From NCBI RefSeq assembly GCF_004924335.1, contig NZ_CP024633.1, positions 1,860,001 through 1,924,000 on the forward strand: a stretch of DNA of 64,000 nt, written 5' to 3'. A program made the position numbers and the translations under genes. The first letter of the stretch is position 1. Every line of letters starts with the position of its first letter. Of this stretch, positions 34,928 to 42,583 are shown one piece after another. This DNA is from Mycobacteroides salmoniphilum. GTDB lineage: Bacteria > Actinomycetota > Actinomycetes > Mycobacteriales > Mycobacteriaceae. A model generated the notes under the pieces. It did not search any database, was not told the origin of the DNA, and saw only the letters and a program-made list of their open reading frames with translations.

Positions 34928-35770
34928 CGCGTTCCAATCACCGCGCGCGAGCCGACGCTTGTCCGTCGGGTCGTAGCGGTCCAGGAGCCCGGGCACCCGC
35001 TGATGGGTGATCGCCTGAAAGCCGTGGCGCGCAAGGAGTTCGTCGACGTGGGCAGAGGTCATGCCGGTGCGATAAGGTTCGCCCTTCCGGCTGACATAGC
35101 GTGACACGCGCCGCACGTCTCGTCGTGGACTGTCATGGCCAACGATGTCCGGATCACCGTAATCCATGACGAGCCGGCTTCCCGGTGCACAGAGGTCTTT
35201 GAGCTGCGCCAGTGTCGATTCCAGTGCGGGCAGCGTCAGGTAGTAGGTGACGCCGAGCCAGACCACCAGCGCCGGTGCCGTCGAATCGAATCCCGCGGTG
35301 TGCAGGCTGGTGGTCAGATCATCCCGTTCGAAATCGCACGGCGCCCATCGCGGCGGCACACCGTGGTGCTCCACCAGACGTCTCTTGTCTCGTTGTGTCG
35401 AGGGCGCGTCGACCTCGAACACTGTGACGGGCAGCGACCCGAGGTGTTGGCTGCTGGTATCAAATCCCGCACCAAGAACAACGACTTGGGCGATGCCGGA
35501 TGCCGCCGCTGCGCGCAGCTCATCATCGGACACCCGACGGCGCACCATGATGTGGGCGTGCAGACCACCGCACCACCGATCCAGCAGTCGCAGGCCCCAC
35601 CGCGCCGCCGTCGGCGAGGTGAGGCCGAGCCGGAACAGCGGATGCGTCACGAACCAGCCGGACTGTGGGTCATCGAGCAGAGCACCGGATTGCATGGACT
35701 CAGCGGCGCGCTGCCAGGCATTGAATTGCGCGGTCAGGCTTGCGGTTTGGTCGAGTCGACGTGGGGGCAT
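34904..35770 (-). CDS. SAM-dependent methyltransferase, LCM/PPM1-like family
   Basis: 288 residues of the leucine-carboxyl-methyltransferase-like superfamily, which in actinobacteria includes many TIGR00027-type and TcmP-type proteins of unknown or polyketide-O-methylating role. Seen: SAM motif VVVLGAGFDTSSQHL, acidic VFEVDAPSTQRDKR, and LVVWLGVTYYLTLPALESTL. A TATCCT -10 six bases before the ATG suggests leaderless transcription. First gene of the accessory block between mpa and dop; another methyltransferase of the same broad family closes the block at 44523. Substrate unknown. Confidence 0.8.
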   Translation of the reverse strand: MPPRRLDQTASLTAQFNAWQRAAESMQSGALLDDPQSGWFVTHPLFRLGLTSPTAARWGLRLLDRWCGGLHAHIMVRRRVSDDELRAAAASGIAQVVVLGAGFDTSSQHLGSLPVTVFEVDAPSTQRDKRRLVEHHGVPPRWAPCDFERDDLTTSLHTAGFDSTAPALVVWLGVTYYLTLPALESTLAQLKDLCAPGSRLVMDYGDPDIVGHDSPRRDVRRVSRYVSRKGEPYRTGMTSAHVDELLARHGFQAITHQRVPGLLDRYDPTDKRRLARGDWNAVLTAQRV

Positions 35771-35776
35771 ATCGCG

Positions 35777-35782
35777 AGGATA
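35777..35782 (-). promoter_or_regulatory. -10 element (TATCCT), probable leaderless promoter
   Basis: Read on the minus strand, TATCCT lies six bases before the ATG at 35770, the same geometry and hexamer as before the MOSC gene. Confidence 0.4.
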
Positions 35783-35913
35783 GAAAGCCCGGCGGGCTCG
35801 CGATGATGCGTTGGCACTATCTGGCAGTGCCCGGCAGGCGGCGGCGGTACTGGTCAGCGCGGTCTTCCTAGCATGGCGAGTACCAGCCCGACTTCAGCCT
35901 CAACGGAGGACAC

Positions 35914-36519
35914 ATGAAACCCCGAGAAATGCTTTCCGCCGAGCGTGCCAGCCTGGCCGAGTTCCTGCACACGCTGACCGAGGAGGAGTGGATGGCGCCG
36001 TCACTGTGTGCGGGGTGGCGGGTCCGCGACGTCGTGGCACACGCCAGTGTCGATGCGGTATCGCTGGGCGCGTATCTGGGAACCGCGCTGCGTAACCCAT
36101 CGATCGACAAACTCAATGACGCGCTGGTGGAACGCACCGGTCATCTGTCGAATCACGAACTGTTGCGACATTTCGAGTCGGCGGTGCACCCCGGAGCCTT
36201 CGGCAAGATGGCGCCCGCGGCTCTTCATACCGACGCCATGGTGCACCAGCAGGACATCAGGAGACCATTAGGCAAACCGCGTGCCATCCCCACGGACCGG
36301 CTGATCTTCGCCTTGGGGCATCCGGACTTCGGTGCTCACCCGAAGCGATACACCAGGGGACTGCGGTTCGTGGCCACCGATGTGGACTGGACCACCGGCT
36401 CCGGGCCCGAGGTACGCGGCACTGGCGAGGCGCTGGTGCTGGCGATGGCAGGGCGCCCGGTGGTGATCGGTGAGCTCGAGGGCGAGGGCGTGGCCATTCT
36501 GGCCGAGCGGATGCGCTAG
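35914..36519 (+). CDS. Maleylpyruvate isomerase-family (mycothiol-dependent, DinB-like) protein
   Basis: 201 residues with the N-terminal DinB-like four-helix bundle of the mycothiol-dependent maleylpyruvate isomerase superfamily: GWRVRDVVAHASVDAVSLG (first metal-ligand histidine) and TDAMVHQQDIRRPLG (H-x-x-x-D type ligand pair), followed by the small C-terminal domain. Members are metal-dependent enzymes that use mycothiol, but most have no assigned substrate. Stop codon shares CTAG with that of the convergent membrane-protein gene. Confidence 0.75.
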   Translation: MKPREMLSAERASLAEFLHTLTEEEWMAPSLCAGWRVRDVVAHASVDAVSLGAYLGTALRNPSIDKLNDALVERTGHLSNHELLRHFESAVHPGAFGKMAPAALHTDAMVHQQDIRRPLGKPRAIPTDRLIFALGHPDFGAHPKRYTRGLRFVATDVDWTTGSGPEVRGTGEALVLAMAGRPVVIGELEGEGVAILAERMR

Positions 36520-37664
36520 GCGCGGGTGGCCGCGAGATATGCGTCGCGGCCGGCCAGGCTTATCGCTACATCGGCGATGAGCGGCTCGAAGAAGCGGCTG
36601 CGGTACTGGGGGTCGACGCTGCTGTTGACCGTGAAGTACAACCCCGAGAGCACTGCGACCAACAACGCCATATGGATCAGCGTCTGCGGCACTCCGATCC
36701 GGATCCCGAACCACGTGCCCGCACACGGCGGCGCGGCCCCGGATGCGCAGGCGGCCTCGTTGGACCACAGGGCCATCACGTCGTGTGGCACCGCCACGAT
36801 GCCCAGCAGCATGAAGAAGGCGAACACTCCCGCGGTGAAGAACGCAACCTGGATGGCCTGTGAAACCACCATCACCAGCAGCACATTGAGGCGTTCCGGC
36901 CATCTCAGGGCCAGCCGCGGTGCCTCGTCGTCGGAGAAGTCCGCCAGTGGGGTGCCCACCAGCAGTGCCGCGGTCGCCGGCTGTCCGGCACGGTTCTCGC
37001 GCAGGCTGGACAGCTCGTCGCGCACCGTCACGGCCATGAAGGCCAATGCCGTGAGCGCTAGGAAACCGATTGTCTGCCACAGCCTCTCCCGGGTGATGCG
37101 TGCCGACAGCTGCCAGAGCTCGCCGGTGAAGAACACCACCACGGTCAGCATGAGCAGGGGTAGCGCACGGGACATGAGTGTGGCCAGTGCGCCGAACTGC
37201 GCTGAGGAGTAACGCAGTGCCCACAGGCCAATGGATCCTGCACCCAGATAGGTCAGCCAGATCAGCACCAGCGCGGCGAGCAAGAACGCGGGCATCATCG
37301 CGGCGGCCGACGTCCACGAGCCGGTGTCGGCGAGGGGCAAGACGATCACGAAGATCGTGATGACGAGCCAGGACAACGTGCGGCGCACCGCGTCGGCGCG
37401 GACGGTACCGAGGCGCTGCAGTGCCGTCAGCACCAGCGGCTGCGCCGCCATGAGCAGGGCGAGCACGATCAGCAGGATCATCAGCATGATCGAGCGGGTG
37501 TCGTTGTCGGTGGAGAGCAATTCGTACAGCGAAACGCCCGCGCCGGCCACTCCGATCATGGGTGCGGCGCGGTCGAGGAGCTCACGTGAGCGCACCCTCC
37601 GGTCCAGCACCACGGGTAGCCCCCGGGACAGGAACCATTCGTGAACGTCCTCCAGATTGCGCAC
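36516..37664 (-). CDS. Polytopic integral membrane protein (Rv2113-like?)
   Basis: 382 residues with about nine hydrophobic segments, for example SIMLMILLIVLALLMAAQPL, TLSWLVITIFVIVLPLA, ALPLLMLTVVVFFTGELW and VAFFTAGVFAFFMLLGIVAV. The N-terminal ~30 residues are polar (DVHEWFLSRGLPVVLD). I see no transporter or enzyme motif. In M. tuberculosis an integral membrane protein, Rv2113, lies next to dop, so this may be its counterpart moved away from dop by the accessory block; that is from memory and unproven. The upstream 92 bases are shared with the divergent sigma-factor promoter. Confidence 0.7.
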   Translation of the reverse strand: MRNLEDVHEWFLSRGLPVVLDRRVRSRELLDRAAPMIGVAGAGVSLYELLSTDNDTRSIMLMILLIVLALLMAAQPLVLTALQRLGTVRADAVRRTLSWLVITIFVIVLPLADTGSWTSAAAMMPAFLLAALVLIWLTYLGAGSIGLWALRYSSAQFGALATLMSRALPLLMLTVVVFFTGELWQLSARITRERLWQTIGFLALTALAFMAVTVRDELSSLRENRAGQPATAALLVGTPLADFSDDEAPRLALRWPERLNVLLVMVVSQAIQVAFFTAGVFAFFMLLGIVAVPHDVMALWSNEAACASGAAPPCAGTWFGIRIGVPQTLIHMALLVAVLSGLYFTVNSSVDPQYRSRFFEPLIADVAISLAGRDAYLAATRA

Positions 37665-37711
37665 CCGATCATGATGGCAAGGCTGTGCGATGAGGCAAAA
37701 CGGGCGTACGT

Positions 37712-37739
37712 TGAACTCATCGGGCGGTCGATTCGTATA
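37712..37739 (+). promoter_or_regulatory. ECF/SigL-type promoter of the sigma-factor operon
   Basis: TGAACT (37712-37717), a 16-base spacer, then CGTATA (37734-37739). This fits the TGAACC-N16-CGT pattern reported for mycobacterial SigL and implies autoregulation. GGAGG at 37746-37750 serves as ribosome-binding site for the ATG at 37757. Confidence 0.7.
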
Positions 37740-37756
37740 ACCGTCGGAGGTGTTTC

Positions 37757-38296
37757 ATGGCGGATGGGCAGGCTGGGCCGAAAGGCCTCGGCGTCAATGG
37801 CTCATCGGGTCTTATGCGGGCCTTTTATGACGAGTACGCAGGCCCGCTGCATCGCTATGTCATGTATCTGACCCACGATTCGGCGCTGTCGGAGGACATC
37901 GTGCAAGAGGTGCTGTTGCGCGCCTGGCGGCATCCGACACTGGTCAACCAGACCGAGGGATCGGCGCGCGCCTGGCTCTTCACGGTTGCCCACAATCTGG
38001 TCCGCGATAACGCTCGTAGCTCCCGTTTTCGTAGTGAGATAGCCACCGCCGAGACACCCGAGTTCGCGTCCCCCGACCAGGTGGACGCGACGTTGGACGC
38101 GTGGCTGGTCGCGGAGGCGCTCCGCACACTGTCCACGGATCACCGAGCCGTCATCCTGCGTGCGTACTACCGCGGGAGTTCAGTCGCCGACATATCCGCT
38201 GAGCTGGGGGTGCCCGAAGGTACCGTCAAATCACGCCTGCACTATGGCGTGCGCGCGCTTCGGTTGTCGCTGCAGGAAATGGGGGTCACGCGATGA
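37757..38296 (+). CDS. sigL: ECF RNA polymerase sigma factor, SigL-like
   Basis: 179 residues with the two ECF domains only. Region 2: LMRAFYDEYAGPLHRYVMYL, DIVQEVLLRAWRHP (2.2) and ARAWLFTVAHNLVRDNARS (2.4, -10 recognition). Region 4: LSTDHRAVILRAYYRGSSVADISAELGVPEGTVKSRLHYG-type helix-turn-helix for -35 binding. The C-terminus RALRLSLQEMGVTR closely resembles M. tuberculosis SigL (Rv0735). It overlaps the next gene, a ZAS anti-sigma, by four bases, as in sigL-rslA. A matching promoter lies upstream of itself and of the operon at 39194. Confidence 0.88.
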   Translation: MADGQAGPKGLGVNGSSGLMRAFYDEYAGPLHRYVMYLTHDSALSEDIVQEVLLRAWRHPTLVNQTEGSARAWLFTVAHNLVRDNARSSRFRSEIATAETPEFASPDQVDATLDAWLVAEALRTLSTDHRAVILRAYYRGSSVADISAELGVPEGTVKSRLHYGVRALRLSLQEMGVTR

Positions 38297-39039
38297 CTAT
38301 CGAACATGTCTACGCCGACTGGGATGCCGCCTACATGCTGGGCGCGCTCTCGTCGACCGAACGGCGTGAGTACGAACAGCACCTGGTCGACTGCGCCAGC
38401 TGCCAGCGCGCACTGTCTGAGGTCACCGCCATGCCCGGCCTGTTGTCCAAGGTCGATCGCGGCTACGCCGAGAAGATGGAACTCGAAGACCCCCCGGCGC
38501 TCGCGAAGCCGGCCACCAGCTGCCCGGTGCAGGCTCTGTGGCCCAAGCTGCAGGCACGGTGGCGACGGCAGAGCGCCATGCGCCGACTCGCCTACGTAGG
38601 TGCCGTCGCGGTCGCTGCCAGCGTGGCGCTGACGGTCTCGTTGGTGCCGCCACCGTGGTATCACCGGCCCGCACCGATGAATGTCGCGGCGGGTTCGTTG
38701 CCATCGGGGGAGCACTGGCAGCCGATGCGTCAGGTGACGCCGTCGCCGTTGAGCGCGCAAGTGGCCATTGTTCGCGACGGTGCCGGGACCCGTATCGAAA
38801 TGTGGTGCAGCTATCCGGCCTACGGAGATGATGCCGACGGCTCGGCGGCGCCGTATGCGCTGCGGATCGGTACCCGCGAAGGCGGGAACATCATCGCCAG
38901 TTCGTGGACGGCCAAGCCGGGCTCCGCGATGATGACATCGACGACCGTTCCGATGGCTCAGGATCAGATCGAGAGCATCCAGGTGATCGACAATCACGGC
39001 GACGCGGCACCGCTGGTGTTCCTCGAACTGCGCCGCTGA
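38293..39039 (+). CDS. rslA: Zinc-binding anti-sigma factor, RslA-like
   Basis: 248 residues. The N-terminal cytoplasmic ZAS domain has DWDAAYMLGALSSTERREYE and the zinc motif H30-xxx-C34-xx-C37 (HLVDCASCQ). One membrane helix (about residues 99-118) leads to a C-terminal extracytoplasmic domain. This is the layout of RslA, which releases SigL on oxidation of the zinc site. The pairing with SigL is inferred from the overlap and from similarity of both partners. Two further cysteines, one before the membrane helix (SCPVQALW) and one outside (MWCSYPAY), could also sense redox. Confidence 0.85.
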   Translation: MTIEHVYADWDAAYMLGALSSTERREYEQHLVDCASCQRALSEVTAMPGLLSKVDRGYAEKMELEDPPALAKPATSCPVQALWPKLQARWRRQSAMRRLAYVGAVAVAASVALTVSLVPPPWYHRPAPMNVAAGSLPSGEHWQPMRQVTPSPLSAQVAIVRDGAGTRIEMWCSYPAYGDDADGSAAPYALRIGTREGGNIIASSWTAKPGSAMMTSTTVPMAQDQIESIQVIDNHGDAAPLVFLELRR

Positions 39040-39121
39040 CGTCCTCATACATCAGGCTCGTGGTGCTTCGACGTGCCCATATCTGCGTTACCTGAAACTC
39101 GATTCATATTGTGCCATCACA

Positions 39122-39141
39122 TGATTGAGATAACTCGATCA
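39122..39141. promoter_or_regulatory. Imperfect palindrome upstream of biosynthetic operon
   Basis: TGATTGAGATAACTCGATCA has half-sites TGATxGAG and CTCxATCA with two mismatched pairs. It lies 18 bases upstream of the SigL-type -35, in an AT-rich gap, and could bind an activator. Weak evidence. Confidence 0.3.
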
Positions 39142-39159
39142 CTTTTTCTCATGGATTGT

Positions 39160-39187
39160 TGAACCGGTCACGTGTGACAGTCGTGTA
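39160..39187 (+). promoter_or_regulatory. ECF/SigL-type promoter of the ThDP/KAS III operon
   Basis: TGAACC (39160-39165), a 16-base spacer, then CGTGTA (39182-39187): a full match to the SigL-type pattern and the same spacing as the sigma-factor gene's own promoter. The ATG at 39194 is six bases after the -10, so the transcript would be leaderless. Confidence 0.75.
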
Positions 39188-39193
39188 CTAGTC

Positions 39194-40927
39194 ATGACCA
39201 CGCCGATATGTGCCGGGAACGGGAACATACGAGTGGTTGACTGGCTCGCGCTGGAGCTGCGTCACCACGATGTCGATTACGTCTTCGGAGTCGACGGCGC
39301 CAACATCGAGGATCTCTACGATGCCGTGCACTACACGCCCGGCATCGAGGCCGTCGTGGCCAAGCACGAGTTCTCGGCGGGCACGATGGCTGACGGCTAC
39401 GCGCGCGCCACGTCGCGGATGAGCGTGGTGGCCGCGACATCCGGCGGTGGCGCTGTCAATCTCGTTCCCGCGCTTGCCGAATCATATGCAAGCGGGGTTC
39501 CGGTTCTTGCGATCGTGGGCCAGCCGCCCCGCCCGCTGGAAGGTAATGGCGCGTTTCAGGACGGGAGTGGGCGTGCCGGAAGCATGGACCTGCAGGCGGT
39601 GTTCCGTCCCATCTCCGGCTACTGCACCCGCGTGGAGCACCCGGACGAAATCGCCGAGGCGCTTGCCCATGCCCTGGCCGCGGTTCGGGACGGCCTGCCC
39701 GCGGTGCTCTTGATACCTAAAGATGTTCAGCAGGCGCGCCTAAGGTCCCTACCGCAGATGCGGGAGCCGCATGTTCGGCCCGGGGCGGTGCCGGCTCAGC
39801 TCGCCGATTTCGCCGAGCATCTGGCCGATACGCCCGGCCGGATCTTGGTGGTAGCCGGGCCGGAGGTGGCGCGGCACAATGCTCGTGACGAGCTATCGGA
39901 TCTCATCGATCGTCTCGACGCCTTTGTCGCGGTGTCGCCGGACGCCAAAGATGCTGTAGACGGCGAGGATCCGCGACTGCTTGGTGTCATTGGGGTGATG
40001 GGACACCCAGCCGTGGAAAGGGTAATGCACCACGGTGTGACGTGTGTGTGCGTCGGCACCACCATGCCCGTGATGACCCGTGGCGGCGTCGACTTCGCAA
40101 CAACACCGGTGCTCTCGATCGGTTCGGCGACGCCGCACATCGCATCGCGTCACCTGCAAACCGAGGATCTGGTGTCGACATTGACCCAGCTCGCCGCGGC
40201 CCTGCCGGCACGCGCGGCCTGCCCCGACAGTGAAACGATCTACGCACCAGCTCATCTCGAACCACCCGCACATGACGGCGAAGGTGTCAGGTACCAGGAT
40301 GGCATGCACGTCCTGGACCGGGTGATTCCCGCGGAGGCGGACATCTTCGTCGATGCCGGCAATACCGGGGCCGCCGCGGTGCACCACCTGAGCGCCCGGC
40401 ACCGGGGCCGCTACGTCGTGGCTCTCGGGATGGGTGGCATGGGGTATGCCTTCGGTGCCGGCATCGGCTGCGCTTTCGCGCGGGGCGGCCGCACCGTGGT
40501 CGTCGCGGGCGACGGCGCATTCTTCATGCACGGCATGGAGATTCATACGGCAATCGAACATCGGCTGCCGGTGACTTTCGTCATCGTCAATAACAACGCG
40601 CACGCCATGTGTGTCACCCGCGAACAGCTGTATTACGGAGGGCAATACAGCTTTAACCGGTTCTCGCCCTCGCACATCGGGGCCGGGCTGGCGGCGATGT
40701 TCCCCGGCCTGATGTGCCGTTCGGCCGACACGGTGGCCGACTTCGAGGCCGCCATGAATGCGGCGATGGCCCATAGCGGTCCTTCCGTGGTGGAGGTCAT
40801 CTGCTCTACCGACGAGATCCCCCCGTTTGCCCCGTTCCTGTCATCTGAGATCGCTAAGGAGAAAACACATGACCGACACGATTACCGAAACATCCAAGCC
40901 AGGTCTGAAAGCCTTGCCCGCGCTTAG
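39194..40927 (+). CDS. Thiamine-diphosphate-dependent enzyme, acetolactate-synthase-like
   Basis: 577 residues with the three domains of ThDP enzymes of the acetolactate synthase/2-oxoacid decarboxylase superfamily. The catalytic glutamate is E59 (AKHEFSAGTMADGYA), the AFQ segment is at 120-122, and the metal/ThDP motif runs from GDG (439-441) to NNN (466-468). So the enzyme looks active. Likely substrates are 2-oxo acids, to be decarboxylated or coupled to an acceptor as an acyloin; which is unknown. First gene of a four-gene operon under a SigL-type promoter. Its last 59 bases overlap the next gene in another frame, which is unusually long. Confidence 0.85.
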   Translation: MTTPICAGNGNIRVVDWLALELRHHDVDYVFGVDGANIEDLYDAVHYTPGIEAVVAKHEFSAGTMADGYARATSRMSVVAATSGGGAVNLVPALAESYASGVPVLAIVGQPPRPLEGNGAFQDGSGRAGSMDLQAVFRPISGYCTRVEHPDEIAEALAHALAAVRDGLPAVLLIPKDVQQARLRSLPQMREPHVRPGAVPAQLADFAEHLADTPGRILVVAGPEVARHNARDELSDLIDRLDAFVAVSPDAKDAVDGEDPRLLGVIGVMGHPAVERVMHHGVTCVCVGTTMPVMTRGGVDFATTPVLSIGSATPHIASRHLQTEDLVSTLTQLAAALPARAACPDSETIYAPAHLEPPAHDGEGVRYQDGMHVLDRVIPAEADIFVDAGNTGAAAVHHLSARHRGRYVVALGMGGMGYAFGAGIGCAFARGGRTVVVAGDGAFFMHGMEIHTAIEHRLPVTFVIVNNNAHAMCVTREQLYYGGQYSFNRFSPSHIGAGLAAMFPGLMCRSADTVADFEAAMNAAMAHSGPSVVEVICSTDEIPPFAPFLSSEIAKEKTHDRHDYRNIQARSESLARA

Positions 40928-41573
40928 CGATATCGCCACCGACGCCGGCTCCGAGGACGCACTACCCGGGGTGCACCGCATCGAGACCTCGCCACGTGAG
41001 AAGGCGACACCGATCATCATGGACATGATGCGGTCGGTGTATCCGCACGATCAGGTGTTCGGCCCGTTTTGCACCGTCCAGGAGTATGTGGACTGCCCAC
41101 CCGACGAATTGCATCGATACCTCTCCGATACCCGTTCCCTGGAGGAGTGGACCTACAGCCTGCGCGGCTTCGAGGAGACCGATGAGCCCGGGCTATGGGT
41201 CGCACATGACCGCCTGGGTTCGGACACGCTGATCTATACCCGCACGGAATCACACGCCGAATCCGGAACCGTTGATTATCACTGTGCCTGGGATCAGGGC
41301 GATCACCTGTGGATGGTCTACCTCATGCGGGTGGTCGATGCGCAGGTCGTGCTCAACAAGCCGGGCTCCGTCGTGCTGTGGACCAACTGCCACCATCCGT
41401 TCTATGACGAGAATCCCTATCCGGAAACCGCTCCTCCGCAACGTAAGCCTTGGGTGGGGGACTTCTGGGACATGTTCGGCGCAGGCCACCTGTTGGAACT
41501 GCTGAATCTTAAAGCCATCGCCGAATACCGCCACAGCCATGGACTTCCGATCGTTCCGGAGTGGATGAAATGA
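40869..41573 (+). CDS. Conserved protein of unknown function, possibly SRPBCC-like
   Basis: 234 residues. The region VQEYVDCPPDELHRYLSDTRSLEEWTY (split: VQEYVDCPPDELHRYLSD then TRSLEEWTYSLRGFEE) looks like the start of a START/SRPBCC ligand-binding fold, and the remainder alternates beta strands (LIYTRTESH, VDYHCAWDQGDHLWMVYL, SVVLWTNCHHP). The first ~60 residues and the last ~50 (WDMFGAGHLLELLNLKAIAEYR) are extra. I do not firmly recognise a family. AAGGAG precedes the ATG and sits inside the ThDP gene. The stop overlaps the KAS III ATG. Position suggests it binds or modifies the operon's product. Confidence 0.7.
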   Translation: MTDTITETSKPGLKALPALSDIATDAGSEDALPGVHRIETSPREKATPIIMDMMRSVYPHDQVFGPFCTVQEYVDCPPDELHRYLSDTRSLEEWTYSLRGFEETDEPGLWVAHDRLGSDTLIYTRTESHAESGTVDYHCAWDQGDHLWMVYLMRVVDAQVVLNKPGSVVLWTNCHHPFYDENPYPETAPPQRKPWVGDFWDMFGAGHLLELLNLKAIAEYRHSHGLPIVPEWMK

Positions 41574-42583
41574 CCGTCAGCATCTTCGATATCTCCAGCT
41601 ATCTTCCCGAGAATCGGGTCGGCGCAGACTATTTCGCGCAGTATGCCAAGGATGATGACCTGGCCGAGAACGTCATGTTCCGCAGCCCGGCTTACCGGCA
41701 TCACGTTGCCGCCGACGAGTCCGCGGTGGACATGGCCGAGCGCGCGGTCGCCGGGCTCAAGGAGCGGCACGGCGAGAGTGTGCTGGACGAGGTGGACATT
41801 CTCCTGACGCATACCCAGTTGCCCGACCTGCCCTTCGTGGGCTGCGGTGGGGAGGTGGCGAACCGGCTGCAGATCCGCCCGGAGTGGATTCTGGACGTGC
41901 ACAACGGCGGCTGCGTCTCGTTCGTTCTGATGCTCAAGCTTGTACAGCAGATGATGGCCTCGTCGAGCGCTCGCTCGGCGCTCATCGTGAACATGCAGAA
42001 TGCGGCCGGCCAGATCTTTGTGCAAGAGCAGGTGCGCTCCGCCGCACAGGCCTCGATACCGGGAGACGGCGCCACCGCGGCGCTGATCACCCGCGACGGG
42101 GGTTCCCCCGTCTTGGGTATCGAGACGCGGAACTTCGGGGAGTTCGCCGGAGATATGACGTACGCGGTGACGCCCCATCGCAAGTACTGGGAGGCCGGCC
42201 CGGGGCAGGGGCGGGTGGCATTCACCGAGCACAAGATCAGCAAGGTGCTGGCGCGTGGCAACCGGATGGTGCCCGAGGTGGCGCTGGCCGTCTGTGATCG
42301 AATCGGGGTTCCGTCAACGGATCTGGACGCACTGGTGACCAACCAGCCCAACCGGATCTTCCTGCGGAACTGGCGCGATGCCCTGCAGCTGCCCCGGGAG
42401 AAGCATCCCGACACCTTTGATGAGTGCGGCAACCTGTTCGGGGTGGGTATTCCCCACACGCTCGATCAGGCGATCTCCGATGGGCAGGTCAAGGCCGGCG
42501 ACACCGTGATGCTGGCGGGATTCGCCCATGCGGGCGACTACGCGGCCGCGGCGGCCGTGCGGTGGGGCGGGAGGGGTCTGTGA
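41570..42583 (+). CDS. KAS III-like (FabH family) enzyme with altered active site
   Basis: 337 residues of the 3-oxoacyl-ACP synthase III family, which form C-C, C-O or C-N bonds from acyl-thioesters. The nucleophile C115 is present (DVHNGGCVSFVL). The usual VPHQAN histidine motif reads LVTNQPNR here, so the catalytic histidine is replaced by N258. The asparagine of the GN motif remains (ECGNLFGVGIP, N288). A Cys-Asn-Asn set argues against normal decarboxylative FabH chemistry and for an acyltransferase or condensation variant. ATG 41570 overlaps the previous stop (ATGA); ATG 41561 is an alternative. Middle of the operon. Confidence 0.85.
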   Translation: MTVSIFDISSYLPENRVGADYFAQYAKDDDLAENVMFRSPAYRHHVAADESAVDMAERAVAGLKERHGESVLDEVDILLTHTQLPDLPFVGCGGEVANRLQIRPEWILDVHNGGCVSFVLMLKLVQQMMASSSARSALIVNMQNAAGQIFVQEQVRSAAQASIPGDGATAALITRDGGSPVLGIETRNFGEFAGDMTYAVTPHRKYWEAGPGQGRVAFTEHKISKVLARGNRMVPEVALAVCDRIGVPSTDLDALVTNQPNRIFLRNWRDALQLPREKHPDTFDECGNLFGVGIPHTLDQAISDGQVKAGDTVMLAGFAHAGDYAAAAAVRWGGRGL

